Part shown: one piece after another, positions 45,619 to 54,551 of the stretch | Layout of the letters: every line of letters begins with the position of its first letter | Position numbering within the stretch: the first letter of the stretch is position 1 | From: Achromobacter kerstersii | GTDB taxonomy: Bacteria; Pseudomonadota; Gammaproteobacteria; Burkholderiales; Burkholderiaceae_B | DNA length: 64,000 nucleotides | NCBI RefSeq assembly: GCF_902859595.1 | Contig: NZ_CADIJQ010000008.1 | Span: forward strand, 248,001-312,000 | Reading direction: 5' to 3' | The notes under the pieces: generated by a model | What the model saw: the letters and a program-made list of their open reading frames with translations, nothing else | Database searches by the model: none | What the model was told of the DNA's origin: nothing | Program-made: the position numbers and the translations under genes

Positions 45619-47517
45619 TTACTTCAGCAACAACGCATTCAAGCGCTTCACGAACGCGGCCGGGTCAGCGATTTGCGCGCCTTCGGCCAGCAGGGCTTGG
45701 TCCAGCAGCAGACGTGCCCACTGGTCGAACTCGCTGTCATCTGCCGCGCGGATGCGGGCCAGCAGCGGGTGTTCCGGGTTGATTTCAAGCACCGGCTTCA
45801 CGTTGGGCGCTTCCTGGCCGGCGGCCTTCAGCATGCGCAGCAGGTGCGGGCTGAGTTCGTTCTGGCCCACCACCACGCACGCCGGCGAATCCACCAGACG
45901 CAGCGTGACGCGCACTTCCTTGACCTGCTCTTCCAGCGTCTTTTGCAGGCGCTCGACCAGCGGCTTGAAGTCTTCAGCCACTTCGGCCTGATGCTTCTTT
46001 TCTTCGTCGTCAGCCAGTTCGGCCAAGTCCAGACCGCCCTTGGCCACCGACACCAGCGACTTGCCGTCGAACTCACGCAGGTAGGACAGCATCCATTCGT
46101 CCACGCGATCCGACAGCAGCAGCACTTCGATGCCCTTCTTGCGGAAGATTTCCAGATGCGGGCTGTTGCTGGCCGCGGCGAACGTGTCTGCCGTGACGTA
46201 GTAGATCTTGTCCTGGCCTTCCTTCATGCGCGACACGTAGTCGGCGAACGACACCGTCTGCGCCTGGTCGCCCGACTGCGTGGACGCAAAGCGCATCAGC
46301 TTGGCGATGCGTTCCAGGTTGGCCGAATCTTCGCCCGCGCCTTCCTTCAGCACCTGGCCGAATTCCGACCAGAACGTGGCGTAGTCTTCCGGCTTGTTCT
46401 CAGCCAGGTCTTCCAAGAGCGACAGGATGCGCTTGGCCGAGCCTTCGCGAATCGCGCGCACATCACGGCTTTCCTGCAAGATTTCGCGCGACACGTTCAA
46501 CGGCAGGTCGGCCGAATCAATCACGCCGCGCACAAAGCGCAGGTACGACGGCAGCAGCTGGTCGGCGTCGTCCATGATGAACACGCGCTTGACGTACAGC
46601 TTCACGCCGTGGCGGCCGTCGCGGTCCCACATGTCCATGGGTGCGTGCTTGGGCACATACAGCAGTTGCGTGTATTCGCTGCGGCCTTCGACGCGGTTAT
46701 GCGTCCAGGCGAGCGGGTCGTCGTAGTCGTGCGAGACGGTCTTGTAGAACTCGCGGTACTGCTCGTCCGTGACGTCAGACTTGCTGCGGGCCCACAGGGC
46801 GCTTGCCTGGTTCACCGTTTCCAGTTCTTCGGTCTTGACCTGCTCGCCCTTCTCTTGGTCCCACTCTTCCTTGGCCATGCGGATCGGCAAGGAAATGTGG
46901 TCGGAGTAGCGGCGCAGAATCTCGCGCAACTTCCAGCCGTTCAAGAGTTCGTCTTCATCAGCGCGCAGATGCAGCGTCACGTCGGTACCGCGCGTGGCCT
47001 TCTCGGCGGCGGCAATCGTGAACTCGCCCTGGCCGTCGGATTCCCACTGGATGGCGTCGGTGGCGCCGGCGCGGCGGCTCACCACCGTGACCTTGTCCGC
47101 CACGATGAACGACGAATAAAAGCCCACGCCAAACTGGCCGATCAGTTGCGCGTCTTTTTGCTTGTCGCCCGTCAGTTGCGAGAAGAATTCCCGCGTGCCG
47201 GAACGCGCGATCGTGCCCAGGTTAGCCACGGCTTCTTCACGCGACAGGCCGATGCCGTTGTCGGAAATCGTGATGGTGCGGGCGGCCTTGTCATAGCTGA
47301 CCGTGATGGCCAGTTCGCCATTGCCTTCCAGCAGCTCGGGCTGGTCGATGGCTTCAAAGCGCAGCTTGTCGCAAGCGTCCGATGCGTTCGACACCAGCTC
47401 GCGCAGGAAAATTTCCTTGTTGCTGTACAGCGAATGAATCATCAGGTGCAGCAGTTGCTTCACCTCGGCCTGGAACCCCAGGGTTTCGGACGTGGAAGAC
47501 GTGGCGGTTTGGCTCAT
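45619..47517 (-). CDS. htpG: HSP90 chaperone HtpG
   Basis: The 632-residue chaperone has the GHKL ATPase domain (residues 1-220) with [40 protein letters not shown] and [13 protein letters not shown] middle domain with [15 protein letters not shown] follows, then a dimerisation domain ending in [10 protein letters not shown]. It helps fold client proteins in the cytosol using ATP. A sigma-32-like promoter lies at 47622-47648, so it is probably heat-inducible. Confidence 0.97.
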   Translation of the reverse strand: MSQTATSSTSETLGFQAEVKQLLHLMIHSLYSNKEIFLRELVSNASDACDKLRFEAIDQPELLEGNGELAITVSYDKAARTITISDNGIGLSREEAVANLGTIARSGTREFFSQLTGDKQKDAQLIGQFGVGFYSSFIVADKVTVVSRRAGATDAIQWESDGQGEFTIAAAEKATRGTDVTLHLRADEDELLNGWKLREILRRYSDHISLPIRMAKEEWDQEKGEQVKTEELETVNQASALWARSKSDVTDEQYREFYKTVSHDYDDPLAWTHNRVEGRSEYTQLLYVPKHAPMDMWDRDGRHGVKLYVKRVFIMDDADQLLPSYLRFVRGVIDSADLPLNVSREILQESRDVRAIREGSAKRILSLLEDLAENKPEDYATFWSEFGQVLKEGAGEDSANLERIAKLMRFASTQSGDQAQTVSFADYVSRMKEGQDKIYYVTADTFAAASNSPHLEIFRKKGIEVLLLSDRVDEWMLSYLREFDGKSLVSVAKGGLDLAELADDEEKKHQAEVAEDFKPLVERLQKTLEEQVKEVRVTLRLVDSPACVVVGQNELSPHLLRMLKAAGQEAPNVKPVLEINPEHPLLARIRAADDSEFDQWARLLLDQALLAEGAQIADPAAFVKRLNALLLK

Positions 47518-47621
47518 AGTTTTACGAGAAGGTCGAAAAAATTAGGGACAAATAATGGCGGAATGCCCGGGCGCAACGGCGCTTGCGGTTGCGCTGCCCG
47601 GCAGCCGGGAAACCCTACTGT

Positions 47622-47648
47622 AGTGGGGGCTATCACGCCCTTTTCAAG
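47622..47648 (-). promoter_or_regulatory. Sigma-32 (heat shock) promoter of htpG
   Basis: On the minus strand CTTGAA (47648-47643) is followed after 13 bases by CCCCCACT (47629-47622), close to the RpoH consensus CTTGAA-N13/14-CCCCATNT; the preceding CC extends the -35 match. It lies about 105 bases before the htpG start and just after the end of the DKNYY gene. Confidence 0.78.
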
Positions 47649-47654
47649 GGTTCC

Positions 47655-49070
47655 TCAAAACAGTGACAGAAAGCCGCGATATCGCGTCTTGGCGTGAAGC
47701 ACTTCCTCGCCGGCAGGCGCCTGGAGCTTTCCGCTGCGAATCAGCTTGCGGATATCGTCCATCCTGATGTCCAGCGTCTGCTGCGACCGCAACAGAAAAT
47801 CTGCCGTCTCGCTGTCCATAATCCGATAGATGGGGCTGGACACCAATTGGCTGTTGCCCGTCTCGTCAAAATAATAAAGCCGCTCACCGTTCTGCCAGAC
47901 CGAACCGAAGCGGTGATAAACGTCACCCCGTTTTTTCCACTCGCCCACGGGCGCGTCGTTCAGCCGCATGATCAGCGTAGACCGGGAAATCAACCCGCCC
48001 CGGCCGCCCCGCGAAGAACCCCAGGACTCTTCGCCCTTTAAATACAGCACCTGCTTGCCGTCCGTAAACACAAACGGCGACATCGCCGAAAACCGCCCGG
48101 ACGCGAACGGATCATCGCCCGCCCGCTCCATGCGCCGCTTTTGGTTATTGAAGAAATAAATGCCGTCCTTGCCCGCAAACAGCACTTGATAGATATGCTC
48201 GCCGCGCTCGCTCAAGAGCCGGTACGGCGCATGCGCCGCATCAAAGGGCTGCGCGCCCACGTAAATCATGCCGTCGCGCGGGTCGTGCAAATAGGCTTCG
48301 CGGTCCAGGTCGCCCACCTTGAAGGTATTGAGCGCCGGGTCATCCGACAGCGGCAGCAAGGTGTCATGAAAATACACGCGGCGCCCATCCGCAAAGAAAT
48401 CATCGCTGGTCTGCTCGCGGCTATTCCGCGTGGCCGGTAAACGGCGCAGCGTGGCCGGCTGTGCCTGCGGCATCTCGCGGCCTTCGTAAAAAACCCGCGA
48501 CCCATCCGTTGCCAAATCCCGATCCAGCAGCGCCCGATAGGGTTGCGAGCTGGCGGGCAAGGCGGTAAACGGATGCAGATACGTCTGCGGCTTGGGGCCA
48601 TGCCCGGTCCTGAACCGTATCGTCTGCCAGACCTCGCGCACGGCGCCCAGCTGGCGATTGATGGTGGTGAACAGCGCGCAGTAATACGTGGTGTTGCCGT
48701 CGCTGAAATAGCTATTGCCCAGAAACTGCGTCGACGCGGGTTTCAGGCCTGGCAGGATCAGATTGCCGCAATACACATGGCGGCTGTCCCTGGCGGCCTG
48801 GCGGCCATCATAGGTGGGCGTGTCAAACGCCTTGAAACTGGCCCGGTCCGCCTCGTCCATCCGGTAATAGCCATTGCTGGGCACGGCGGCGTAAATCGCG
48901 CCTTCATAACGCTTGTAGATGCTGCCCTTATACGATTCCCCGTCATCAGCGGCGGCGTAATCATCGTTGTCCAGCACCAGCAACAACAGGGTCATCGGCA
49001 AACCGGCGATGACCAAGGCCAGGATAATTCCGATCCATCTCTTGCGATTCAGCATTCGGCCTTTTTGCAT
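47655..49070 (-). CDS. DKNYY-domain envelope protein
   Basis: The protein of 471 residues has an N-terminal membrane anchor (RKRWIGIILALVIAGLPMTLLLLVL, about residues 9-34) followed by repeated segments of the DKNYY type: VFYEGREM, VYFHDTLLPLSDDP, IYVGAQPFDAAHA, IYFFNNQKR and LYYFDETGN. These repeats of roughly 50 residues occur in surface or periplasmic proteins of unknown function. Starts at 49070 and 49055 are both possible. It stands alone, divergent from the NCS2 permease and upstream of htpG. Confidence 0.8.
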   Translation of the reverse strand: MQKGRMLNRKRWIGIILALVIAGLPMTLLLLVLDNDDYAAADDGESYKGSIYKRYEGAIYAAVPSNGYYRMDEADRASFKAFDTPTYDGRQAARDSRHVYCGNLILPGLKPASTQFLGNSYFSDGNTTYYCALFTTINRQLGAVREVWQTIRFRTGHGPKPQTYLHPFTALPASSQPYRALLDRDLATDGSRVFYEGREMPQAQPATLRRLPATRNSREQTSDDFFADGRRVYFHDTLLPLSDDPALNTFKVGDLDREAYLHDPRDGMIYVGAQPFDAAHAPYRLLSERGEHIYQVLFAGKDGIYFFNNQKRRMERAGDDPFASGRFSAMSPFVFTDGKQVLYLKGEESWGSSRGGRGGLISRSTLIMRLNDAPVGEWKKRGDVYHRFGSVWQNGERLYYFDETGNSQLVSSPIYRIMDSETADFLLRSQQTLDIRMDDIRKLIRSGKLQAPAGEEVLHAKTRYRGFLSLF

Positions 49071-49210
49071 TCACAGTGGCGGCCCAAAATTCTAACAAGC
49101 CCATACCGCCATTGCCGACCGCGATTAACTCCCCAGGCAAGCCCGGGCCTTCCCCGCTAAAATCCCGCACTTTCCCCTCCTACCCCCTCCACCTGGCCGG
49201 CCCTCCGCCC

Positions 49211-50599
49211 ATGCAACCCGCCTCCCTTTCCCAACCCGCCCCCCACAGCGCCGCCGACGACGCGCCCAGCCATGATCTGGTCTATGGCCCCGACGACCGC
49301 CCCGCGCCGCCCGTCGCCTTCGTCGCCGCGTTGCAGCACCTGCTGGCCATCCTGGTTCCCATCGTCACCCCCGGCCTCTTGATCTGCCAGGCGCTCGGCG
49401 TCAGCAGCCGCGACACGACGCTGATCGTGTCGATGTCGCTGGTCATCTCCGGCATCGCCACCTACGTGCAGTGCAAGCGCTTCGGCCCCCTGGGCGCCGG
49501 GCTGCTCATCGTGCAAGGCACGAGCTTCAACTTCGTGGGACCGCTGATCGCTGGCGGCTCGGTCATGGTCAAGCAAGGCACGCCGGTCGAAGCCGTGATG
49601 GCCGCGATCTTTGGCGTCGTCATCGCCGGCTCGTTCGTCGAGATGGGCATCAGCCGCATCCTGCCGTTCGTCAAACGCCTGATCACCCCGCTTGTCACCG
49701 GCATCGTGGTGCTGTTGATCGGCCTGACCCTGATCAAGGTCGGCCTGATCAGCATGGGCGGCGGCTTCGGCGCCATGGCCAACGGCACCTTCGCCAGCGC
49801 GGAAAACCTGACGCTGTCCGGCCTGGTGCTGGGCACGATCATCCTGCTGAACCGCGTGCCGGTCGTGTGGATTCGCAGCACGGCGCTGGTCCTGGCGCTG
49901 GCCATCGGCTACATCGCCGCCGCCGCCATGGGCCGCCTGGACTTCACCGGCGCGCGCGAAGCCGCCCTGTTCCAGATTCCCGTGCCGCTGCACTTCGGCC
50001 TGGGCTTCTCGTGGGCGCTGTTCGTGCCGATGCTGATCATTTATCTGGTCACGTCGCTCGAAGCCATCGGCGACGTCACCGCCACCAGCAAGGTGTCCAA
50101 GCAGCCCGTTGAAGGCCCGCTGTGGATGCAGCGCATCAAGGGCGGCGTGCTCGTCAACGGCGCGAATTCGCTGTTGGCCGGAGTCTTCAACACCTTCCCG
50201 AGCTCGGTCTTCGCGCAGAACAACGGCGTGATCCAGCTGACCGGCATCGCCAGCCGCCACGTCGGCGTGTGGATCGCCGGCATGCTGATCCTGCTGGGCC
50301 TGTTCCCGGGCGTGGCGGGCGTGCTGCAAGCCGTGCCCGAGCCCGTACTGGGCGGCGCCGCCATGGTGATGTTCGGCGCGGTCGCCGCATCCGGCATCAA
50401 CATCCTGGCCGGCATTCAGCTGGACCGCCGCGCGCTGCTGATCATCGCCGTGTCGCTGGCCTTGGGCCTGGGCGTGTCGCAAGTGCCGGAAATCCTGTCG
50501 CACCTGCCGCACGCCGTGAAAAGCGTGCTGGAATCGGGCGTGGCTACCGGCGGCATTTGCGCGCTGGTGATGAATTGGTTCCTGCCGGAAAAGAAGTAA
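49211..50599 (+). CDS. NCS2 (uracil/xanthine) permease
   Basis: The 462-residue protein has about 14 membrane segments and matches the nucleobase:cation symporter-2 family: FVAALQHLLAILVPIVTPGLLICQALG at the start, GLLIVQGTSFNFVGPLIAGG and GLTLIKVGLISMGGGFGAM. Near residue 320 it has the family signature-like NSLLAGVFNTFPSSVFAQNNGVIQLTGIASR. It imports a purine or uracil with protons or sodium; NTFPSSVFAQNNGV favours the xanthine/urate branch. ATG 49211 was chosen because the conserved part starts shortly after. tRNA-Leu follows. Confidence 0.9.
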   Translation: MQPASLSQPAPHSAADDAPSHDLVYGPDDRPAPPVAFVAALQHLLAILVPIVTPGLLICQALGVSSRDTTLIVSMSLVISGIATYVQCKRFGPLGAGLLIVQGTSFNFVGPLIAGGSVMVKQGTPVEAVMAAIFGVVIAGSFVEMGISRILPFVKRLITPLVTGIVVLLIGLTLIKVGLISMGGGFGAMANGTFASAENLTLSGLVLGTIILLNRVPVVWIRSTALVLALAIGYIAAAAMGRLDFTGAREAALFQIPVPLHFGLGFSWALFVPMLIIYLVTSLEAIGDVTATSKVSKQPVEGPLWMQRIKGGVLVNGANSLLAGVFNTFPSSVFAQNNGVIQLTGIASRHVGVWIAGMLILLGLFPGVAGVLQAVPEPVLGGAAMVMFGAVAASGINILAGIQLDRRALLIIAVSLALGLGVSQVPEILSHLPHAVKSVLESGVATGGICALVMNWFLPEKK

Positions 50600-50771
50600 T
50601 TGCGGGATGGGTGGATGGGCGTTGCCAGTGGATTTTCCTGCTGATGACGCCCTGATCCCCCCCTGTCAGACCGCCCAAAAATCAGGCCGCCTGACAATTT
50701 TCAAAAGTCCGCATATAATCGCTGTCTTCGTTCTCCCGCAGCCGTCATCTGGACGTGTTCGCGACCCCCTT

Positions 50772-50856
50772 GCCCGGGTGGTGAAATTGGTAGACGCAGG
50801 GGACTCAAAATCCCCCGCCGCAAGGCGTGCCGGTTCGATTCCGGCCCCGGGCACCA
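50772..50856 (+). tRNA. tRNA-Leu (CAA)
   Basis: An 85-base class II tRNA with acceptor GCCCGGGT pairing to ACCCGGGC-like 3' sequence, D-arm GGTGAAATTGGTAGACGC, anticodon loop CTCAAAA (anticodon CAA) on a GGGGGA/TCCCCC stem. It also has an extended variable arm, GGTTCGATTCC in the T arm and an encoded CCA. Confidence 0.96.
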
Positions 50857-51012
50857 GAAAGCTCTCAAGCATTCGCCGGTTATATCGAAACCGCGCAACG
50901 CAAATTCCTCTGCATTGATTCCGCCATACGTTCCGCCTTTAGCCGGCGTAGAACGATGTGCTCGGGCGCGACGAGTTCGTTGCACGAACCAAGAATGCAC
51001 GACAGAAGATTC

Positions 51013-51044
51013 AAAAGCCTCTGCACAAGCAGAGGCTTTTTTTT
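51013..51044 (+). terminator. Strong terminator downstream of tRNA-Leu
   Basis: AAAAGCCTCTGC at 51013-51024 pairs perfectly with GCAGAGGCTTTT at 51029-51040 around ACAA and runs into eight T. It lies 157 bases after tRNA-Leu. The 288-base stretch from the tRNA to the next gene contains nothing else I can support, apart from the operators at 51118. Confidence 0.93.
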
Positions 51045-51117
51045 CGTTGCGGAGTTTGGCACGGGGGCAAACCCAGCCGCACGTTGAGCCACTAACGATG
51101 GGCAGCGTCCCAGCATT

Positions 51118-51151
51118 CCCAATTTGGGTACAATCACACCCAATATGGGTA
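51118..51151 (+). promoter_or_regulatory. Two 13-bp operator copies at the start of the MNT gene
   Basis: CCCAATTTGGGTA at 51118-51130 and CCCAATATGGGTA at 51139-51151 differ at one base and are 21 bp apart, two helical turns. Each is an inverted repeat with CCC/GGG arms. The second covers the start codon. A possible -10 element TACAAT lies at 51129-51134, so the mRNA would be nearly leaderless. Autorepression by the encoded helix-turn-helix is likely. Confidence 0.7.
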
Positions 51152-51762
51152 TAGCAGCCAAAGCCCCCCTCCCGCACAGCAGCCTTGCCGATGCGCTCTT
51201 TCCTGGCACCAAACAACGCGTGCTGGGGTTGTTGTTCGGCCAGCCGGATCGCAGCTTCTATGCCACCGAAGTGATCGGGCTTGTCGCCAGTGGATCGGGA
51301 GCTGTGCAGCGCGAGTTGGCCAATCTCGCGCAGACCGGCTTGGTGACGGTGAAGGCGGTCGGCAATCAGAAGCACTACCAAGCCAATCCCGACTCGCCCA
51401 TCTTCGCGGAACTCTGCGCCATCGTGCAAAAAACGATCGGCTTGGCGGAACCGCTACGCGAGGCGCTTGCCCCGATGACACCGAAGATCCAGGCGGCTTT
51501 CGTCTACGGCTCGGTTGCAAAAAACACCGACACCGCTCGCAGCGACATTGATCTGATGCTGCTTAGTGACGACATCAGCTACGGCGATGTATTCGCGGCA
51601 CTGGAGGTTGCGGGTAATACGCTTGGCAGGCCGGTGAATCCGACCATACTGACGCACAAGGAATTCACCAAACGGGTGAAGGCGCAAGAGTCTTTTCTGA
51701 CCCAAGTGCTGGCGCAGCCCAAGATCTGGATCATAGGAGGAGACGGTGACCTCCCCATTTGA
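51145..51762 (+). CDS. Helix-turn-helix regulator fused to MNT nucleotidyltransferase domain
   Basis: The protein of 205 residues has an N-terminal ArsR/MarR-like winged helix (about residues 15-85; KQRVLGLLFGQPDRSFYATEVIGLV and LANLAQTGLVTVKAVGNQKHYQAN). A minimal nucleotidyltransferase domain follows (about 105-200) with the exact GSx10DxD motif in AFVYGSVAKNTDTARSDIDLMLL. MNT proteins act as antitoxins to HEPN toxins, which they can AMPylate. No Shine-Dalgarno precedes the ATG, suggesting leaderless translation. Its end overlaps the start of a truncated partner gene at 51746. By eye it is less GC-rich than the neighbouring core genes. Confidence 0.82.
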   Translation: MGIAAKAPLPHSSLADALFPGTKQRVLGLLFGQPDRSFYATEVIGLVASGSGAVQRELANLAQTGLVTVKAVGNQKHYQANPDSPIFAELCAIVQKTIGLAEPLREALAPMTPKIQAAFVYGSVAKNTDTARSDIDLMLLSDDISYGDVFAALEVAGNTLGRPVNPTILTHKEFTKRVKAQESFLTQVLAQPKIWIIGGDGDLPI

Positions 51763-51886
51763 AACGCTCAGCGGCCCGGGAAAACCACTGAAGCCCGAGC
51801 CTCCCGACCCCAGGGAATTTGAAGGTCTGAAACGCTCAGGGCATGCAAGGCTGTCGCCGCGAAGGTCGACGCGTCAGCATCGCTAG
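51746..51886 (+). pseudogene. Truncated partner of the MNT regulator (possible HEPN-type remnant)
   Basis: A GTG at 51746, 17 bases inside the end of the MNT gene and behind an excellent AGGAGG site, opens a frame of 46 codons reading TSPFETLSGPGKPLKPEPPD, REFEGLKRSGHARL and then an unrelated basic tail to the TAG at 51884. From memory, the GPGK-LK-EPPD-EF-GL-RSG-ARL opening is that of the protein commonly encoded after such MNT regulators. A full partner would have over 100 residues, so this copy is cut off after about 36. None of the three frames resumes the family. Family identity is inference. Confidence 0.5.
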
Positions 51887-51995
51887 ACGCGGGGAATGCA
51901 AGCGGCAACGCATAGGCATGATTGCCCCAGAAGGCGTCACACCCCGACTCATCGTCAGATACCGTCAAGAGCGCCGGGAGTCACATCGGAAGATC

Positions 51996-52511
51996 ATGAA
52001 GTTCTCACATCACCTATGGGCAGTGGCCCTCAGCGTCATGGCGTCTTCGAGTATGGCCACGGAACCCTCCGCTCCTGGTGAGCTGGACGCCATACAACGT
52101 GCATCGCCGCAAGAGGCCCCTCATAAGGCGCCAGCGGGCATCGCCGCTTCATCCCCAGCGCCCATCCAGATCTACGCCCCATCCGCGCCCTGCCGCGCCA
52201 AAACTGTCCGGCCCGGCGCCAAGACGATTGAAATCTACTGGACTAACGGTACGGATGGCGCGCGCGTGACGACTGACGAAGTCGATCACTACGTGGATTT
52301 GAACGTGGTCGTCAGAACGACAGGCTATCGGCATGGCGACTGCATCGAAGTCAAATTCCACTCTTCAGACGGCGAGGATGTCGCTATGGGAGAAAAGGAA
52401 ATCGTGGTGCGCGGCAGAGTGAACGAAAGTGGCATCGCTTACTTCAAAGAACCGTTAAGAAACCATACTCTCTGGCTACGGGCGCACACCCCTCAAAGCG
52501 TGTACCGTTGA
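51996..52511 (+). CDS. Secreted hypothetical protein
   Basis: The protein of 171 residues has a Sec signal peptide (FSHHLWAVALSVMASSSMA, cleavage near residue 21) and a Pro/Ala/Ser linker. A compact beta-rich domain of about 110 residues follows, starting at APCRAKTVRPGAKTIEIYWTN and with two cysteines (in APCRAK and GDCIEVKF) that may form a disulphide. I do not recognise the family. The ATG at 51996 was chosen because it starts the signal peptide and has GGAAG upstream. It lies between the MNT remnant and the nic regulator, and by eye is less GC-rich than its flanks. Confidence 0.65.
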   Translation: MKFSHHLWAVALSVMASSSMATEPSAPGELDAIQRASPQEAPHKAPAGIAASSPAPIQIYAPSAPCRAKTVRPGAKTIEIYWTNGTDGARVTTDEVDHYVDLNVVVRTTGYRHGDCIEVKFHSSDGEDVAMGEKEIVVRGRVNESGIAYFKEPLRNHTLWLRAHTPQSVYR

Positions 52512-52551
52512 CAAAAATCATCATGACTCTTGCATCGCTTCGGATAGGCTT

Positions 52552-53019
52552 ATGCGCAACGTAAAAGGCAAGTCCTCGTCCACCACGGATGGCTATTTGT
52601 TTTCTGATCAGATAGGTCACCTGCTGCGGCGTGTTTACCAACGGCACACCGCGCTGTTTCAGCAATACATTCCCGATTCCCAACTCACCGCCGCGCAATT
52701 CGTGGTGCTGTGTTCGGTGCGGGACAATGGCGCGAGCTCGTTGGCTGATCTGGTCAAGGCCACGGTCATTGATCAGGCCACGGTGCGCGGCGTGGTGGAC
52801 CGGCTCAAGCAGCGTGAATTGGTGCAGGTGGATCACGACCCGGTCGACCGCCGCAAAGTCGTCATCAACCTGACGCCCATCGGGCAGGCGCTGGTTCAGG
52901 AAATGGAACCGTTCGCCAAGCAGATCACCGAAAGCACCTACGGCACACTGAACCCCGCCGAACGTCTGGCGCTGGATTTTCTGCTGACCAAAATGCTGAA
53001 CGGCGACGAACAGGAATAA
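52552..53019 (+). CDS. nicR: MarR-family repressor of nicotinate catabolism (NicR/BpsR-like)
   Basis: The 155-residue MarR protein has an N-terminal SSSTTDGYLFSDQIGHLLRRVYQRHTALFQ helix pair and the winged helix at about residues 55-105 (GASSLADLVKATVIDQATVRGVVDRLKQRELVQVDHDPVDRRKVVINLT). It strongly recalls Bordetella BpsR, which represses nic genes and responds to 6-hydroxynicotinate. In Bordetella that gene also adjoins the nic cluster. Its likely targets are the AGCG-type palindromes at 59543-59727. BpsR also affects exopolysaccharide genes in Bordetella; that is not shown here. Confidence 0.85.
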   Translation: MRNVKGKSSSTTDGYLFSDQIGHLLRRVYQRHTALFQQYIPDSQLTAAQFVVLCSVRDNGASSLADLVKATVIDQATVRGVVDRLKQRELVQVDHDPVDRRKVVINLTPIGQALVQEMEPFAKQITESTYGTLNPAERLALDFLLTKMLNGDEQE

Positions 53020-53054
53020 CCCGTTCATCGCCGCTGTTCAGTTGTGTCCGTCGC

Positions 53055-53098
53055 CGTTCCGCAAGCCTGCTCATCGCGTTCCGCAAGCACGCTCATCG
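53055..53098. repeat. 22-bp tandem duplication downstream of nicR
   Basis: CGTTCCGCAAGCCTGCTCAT and CGTTCCGCAAGCACGCTCAT (each extended by CG) stand head to tail at 53055-53076 and 53077-53098, with two mismatches. A hairpin GGCTAC-GGCTC-GTAGCC follows at 53104-53120. It lies between the nicR stop and the convergent transporter gene. Confidence 0.8.
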
Positions 53099-53176
53099 CT
53101 TCGGGCTACGGCTCGTAGCCATTCAGCGCCACACACCGCGGTCTATCGCGGCATATGACGATTGATCAAGCCAAGA

Positions 53177-54493
53177 TCAATCCAGCGCCCGGTTCCTCGA
53201 CTCCACATCCACGGACCAGATCGCGACGGCGCCCGCCACCAGCATGCTCGACAGCACCACCAGCGACAACGTGAAGTGGCTGGTCATGATGGGTGCGATG
53301 ATGGCCGGTGCGAACAACCCGCCAAAACGCGCCACTGCTCCCGCCATGCCCATGCCGCTTGCGCGCAGGTCTGTCGGGTAGACCTCGGGCGTGAACGCGT
53401 ACAGCGCACCCCACGTGCCCAACAGCGAGAAGCTCATCAACAAGGTCGAGCCGATCACAACGGCAGGCGACGTGCCCAGGCTGTACAGCATGCATCCCAC
53501 CGCGCTCAGGATCAGGAAGCCGATCAGCGTGGGCTTGCGGCCCCAGCGTTCAACGCCATAGGCCGACAGCGCGAAGCCGGGCAGCTGCACCAGCGCCAGC
53601 AGCACCAAGAATTCCTGCCCGCGCATGAAGGCGAAGCCTTCGGTGCTGAGCTTGACCGGCAGGTAGACGAAGACGCCGTAGTACGCGATGGAGATCAGCG
53701 CCCATGCCAGCAACAGCCCAATACTGCGGCGGCGATAACTGGACGAGAACAGCGCGAACATGGATTTGTGCACGGGCGCTTCCGGTTGCAGCGCAGGCAC
53801 TTCGACGTCACGGCGGTTGACGCGCGCGACACGCTCCAGCACCTTGCGCGCCTGATCTGACTTGCCGTTCCGATTCAGGTACATCGGCGATTCAGGGATG
53901 TAGAAGCGCAGCACCACACCGATCAAGGCAGGCAGGCCGGTCACGAAGAAAATCACGCGCCAGGCGTCATCGCCCCACGACACGGCGACCAGCGCCAGCA
54001 GCGCCAGGAAGATGGTGCCCACGGCCCAGAACGATTCCAGCAGCACGAGCCAGCGGCCGCGGCGATCGCTGGGCAAGAATTCCGCCATCATCGTGTAGTC
54101 CACCGGCAGCGTGCCGCCCACGCCGATGCCTGTCAGGAAACGCAGGAACAGCAGCCACGTGAATTCCGGCGCAAAGGCCGACGCCACGCCCGCGCAGGCG
54201 TCGATGACCACGGCAATCATCAGGACCGGACGCCGCCCGATGCGGTCGGCCATCCGGCCGAACACGAAGGCGCCAATCAGCATGCCGATAAAAAAGAACG
54301 TGCCGCTCTGAAGCGCTTGCGGCACGGTGATGCCGAAGGTCTTCGCGATGGACGGCGCGGAGAATCCGATGGACAGCACTTGCATGGCGTCGGCCATCCA
54401 GACCAATCCGAATATCACGAAGAGCCGGTACTGGAACTTGCCGACGCCCGCCACCTGAATGGCTTTGTCCACTGAAACCAATGAAGCTGACAT
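53177..54493 (-). CDS. MFS transporter, NiaP-like (probable nicotinate uptake)
   Basis: A 438-residue transporter with 12 membrane segments. It has FQYRLFVIFGLVWMADAMQVLSIGF at the start, FVFGRMADRIGRRPVLM (motif A), GGTLPVDYTMMAEFLPSDRRGRWLVLLESFW and YTFTPEVYPTDLR-like APE in the second half. These match the sugar-porter-like NiaP/SV2 branch known to carry nicotinate, rather than classical AAHS proteins. Its position next to nicB and nicA supports uptake of nicotinate or a hydroxylated derivative. Confidence 0.85.
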   Translation of the reverse strand: MSASLVSVDKAIQVAGVGKFQYRLFVIFGLVWMADAMQVLSIGFSAPSIAKTFGITVPQALQSGTFFFIGMLIGAFVFGRMADRIGRRPVLMIAVVIDACAGVASAFAPEFTWLLFLRFLTGIGVGGTLPVDYTMMAEFLPSDRRGRWLVLLESFWAVGTIFLALLALVAVSWGDDAWRVIFFVTGLPALIGVVLRFYIPESPMYLNRNGKSDQARKVLERVARVNRRDVEVPALQPEAPVHKSMFALFSSSYRRRSIGLLLAWALISIAYYGVFVYLPVKLSTEGFAFMRGQEFLVLLALVQLPGFALSAYGVERWGRKPTLIGFLILSAVGCMLYSLGTSPAVVIGSTLLMSFSLLGTWGALYAFTPEVYPTDLRASGMGMAGAVARFGGLFAPAIIAPIMTSHFTLSLVVLSSMLVAGAVAIWSVDVESRNRALD

Positions 54494-54551
54494 AAATGAA
54501 ACCCCTTGATGTGATCATCGCTAAAACCGCACGCGTTATGTCCGCGTTTCC

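Noticed and set aside
45673..47697. 674-codon plus-strand open frame
   Set aside because: Antisense of htpG; no independent motif or ribosome site.
49076..49210. Longer N-terminus of the NCS2 permease
   Set aside because: The added 45 residues are Pro/Ser/Asn-rich, overlap the DKNYY promoter region and are not typical of the family.
51887..51995. Frameshifted continuation of the truncated MNT partner
   Set aside because: None of the three frames restores family-like sequence, so a simple frameshift is not supported; truncation is the better reading.
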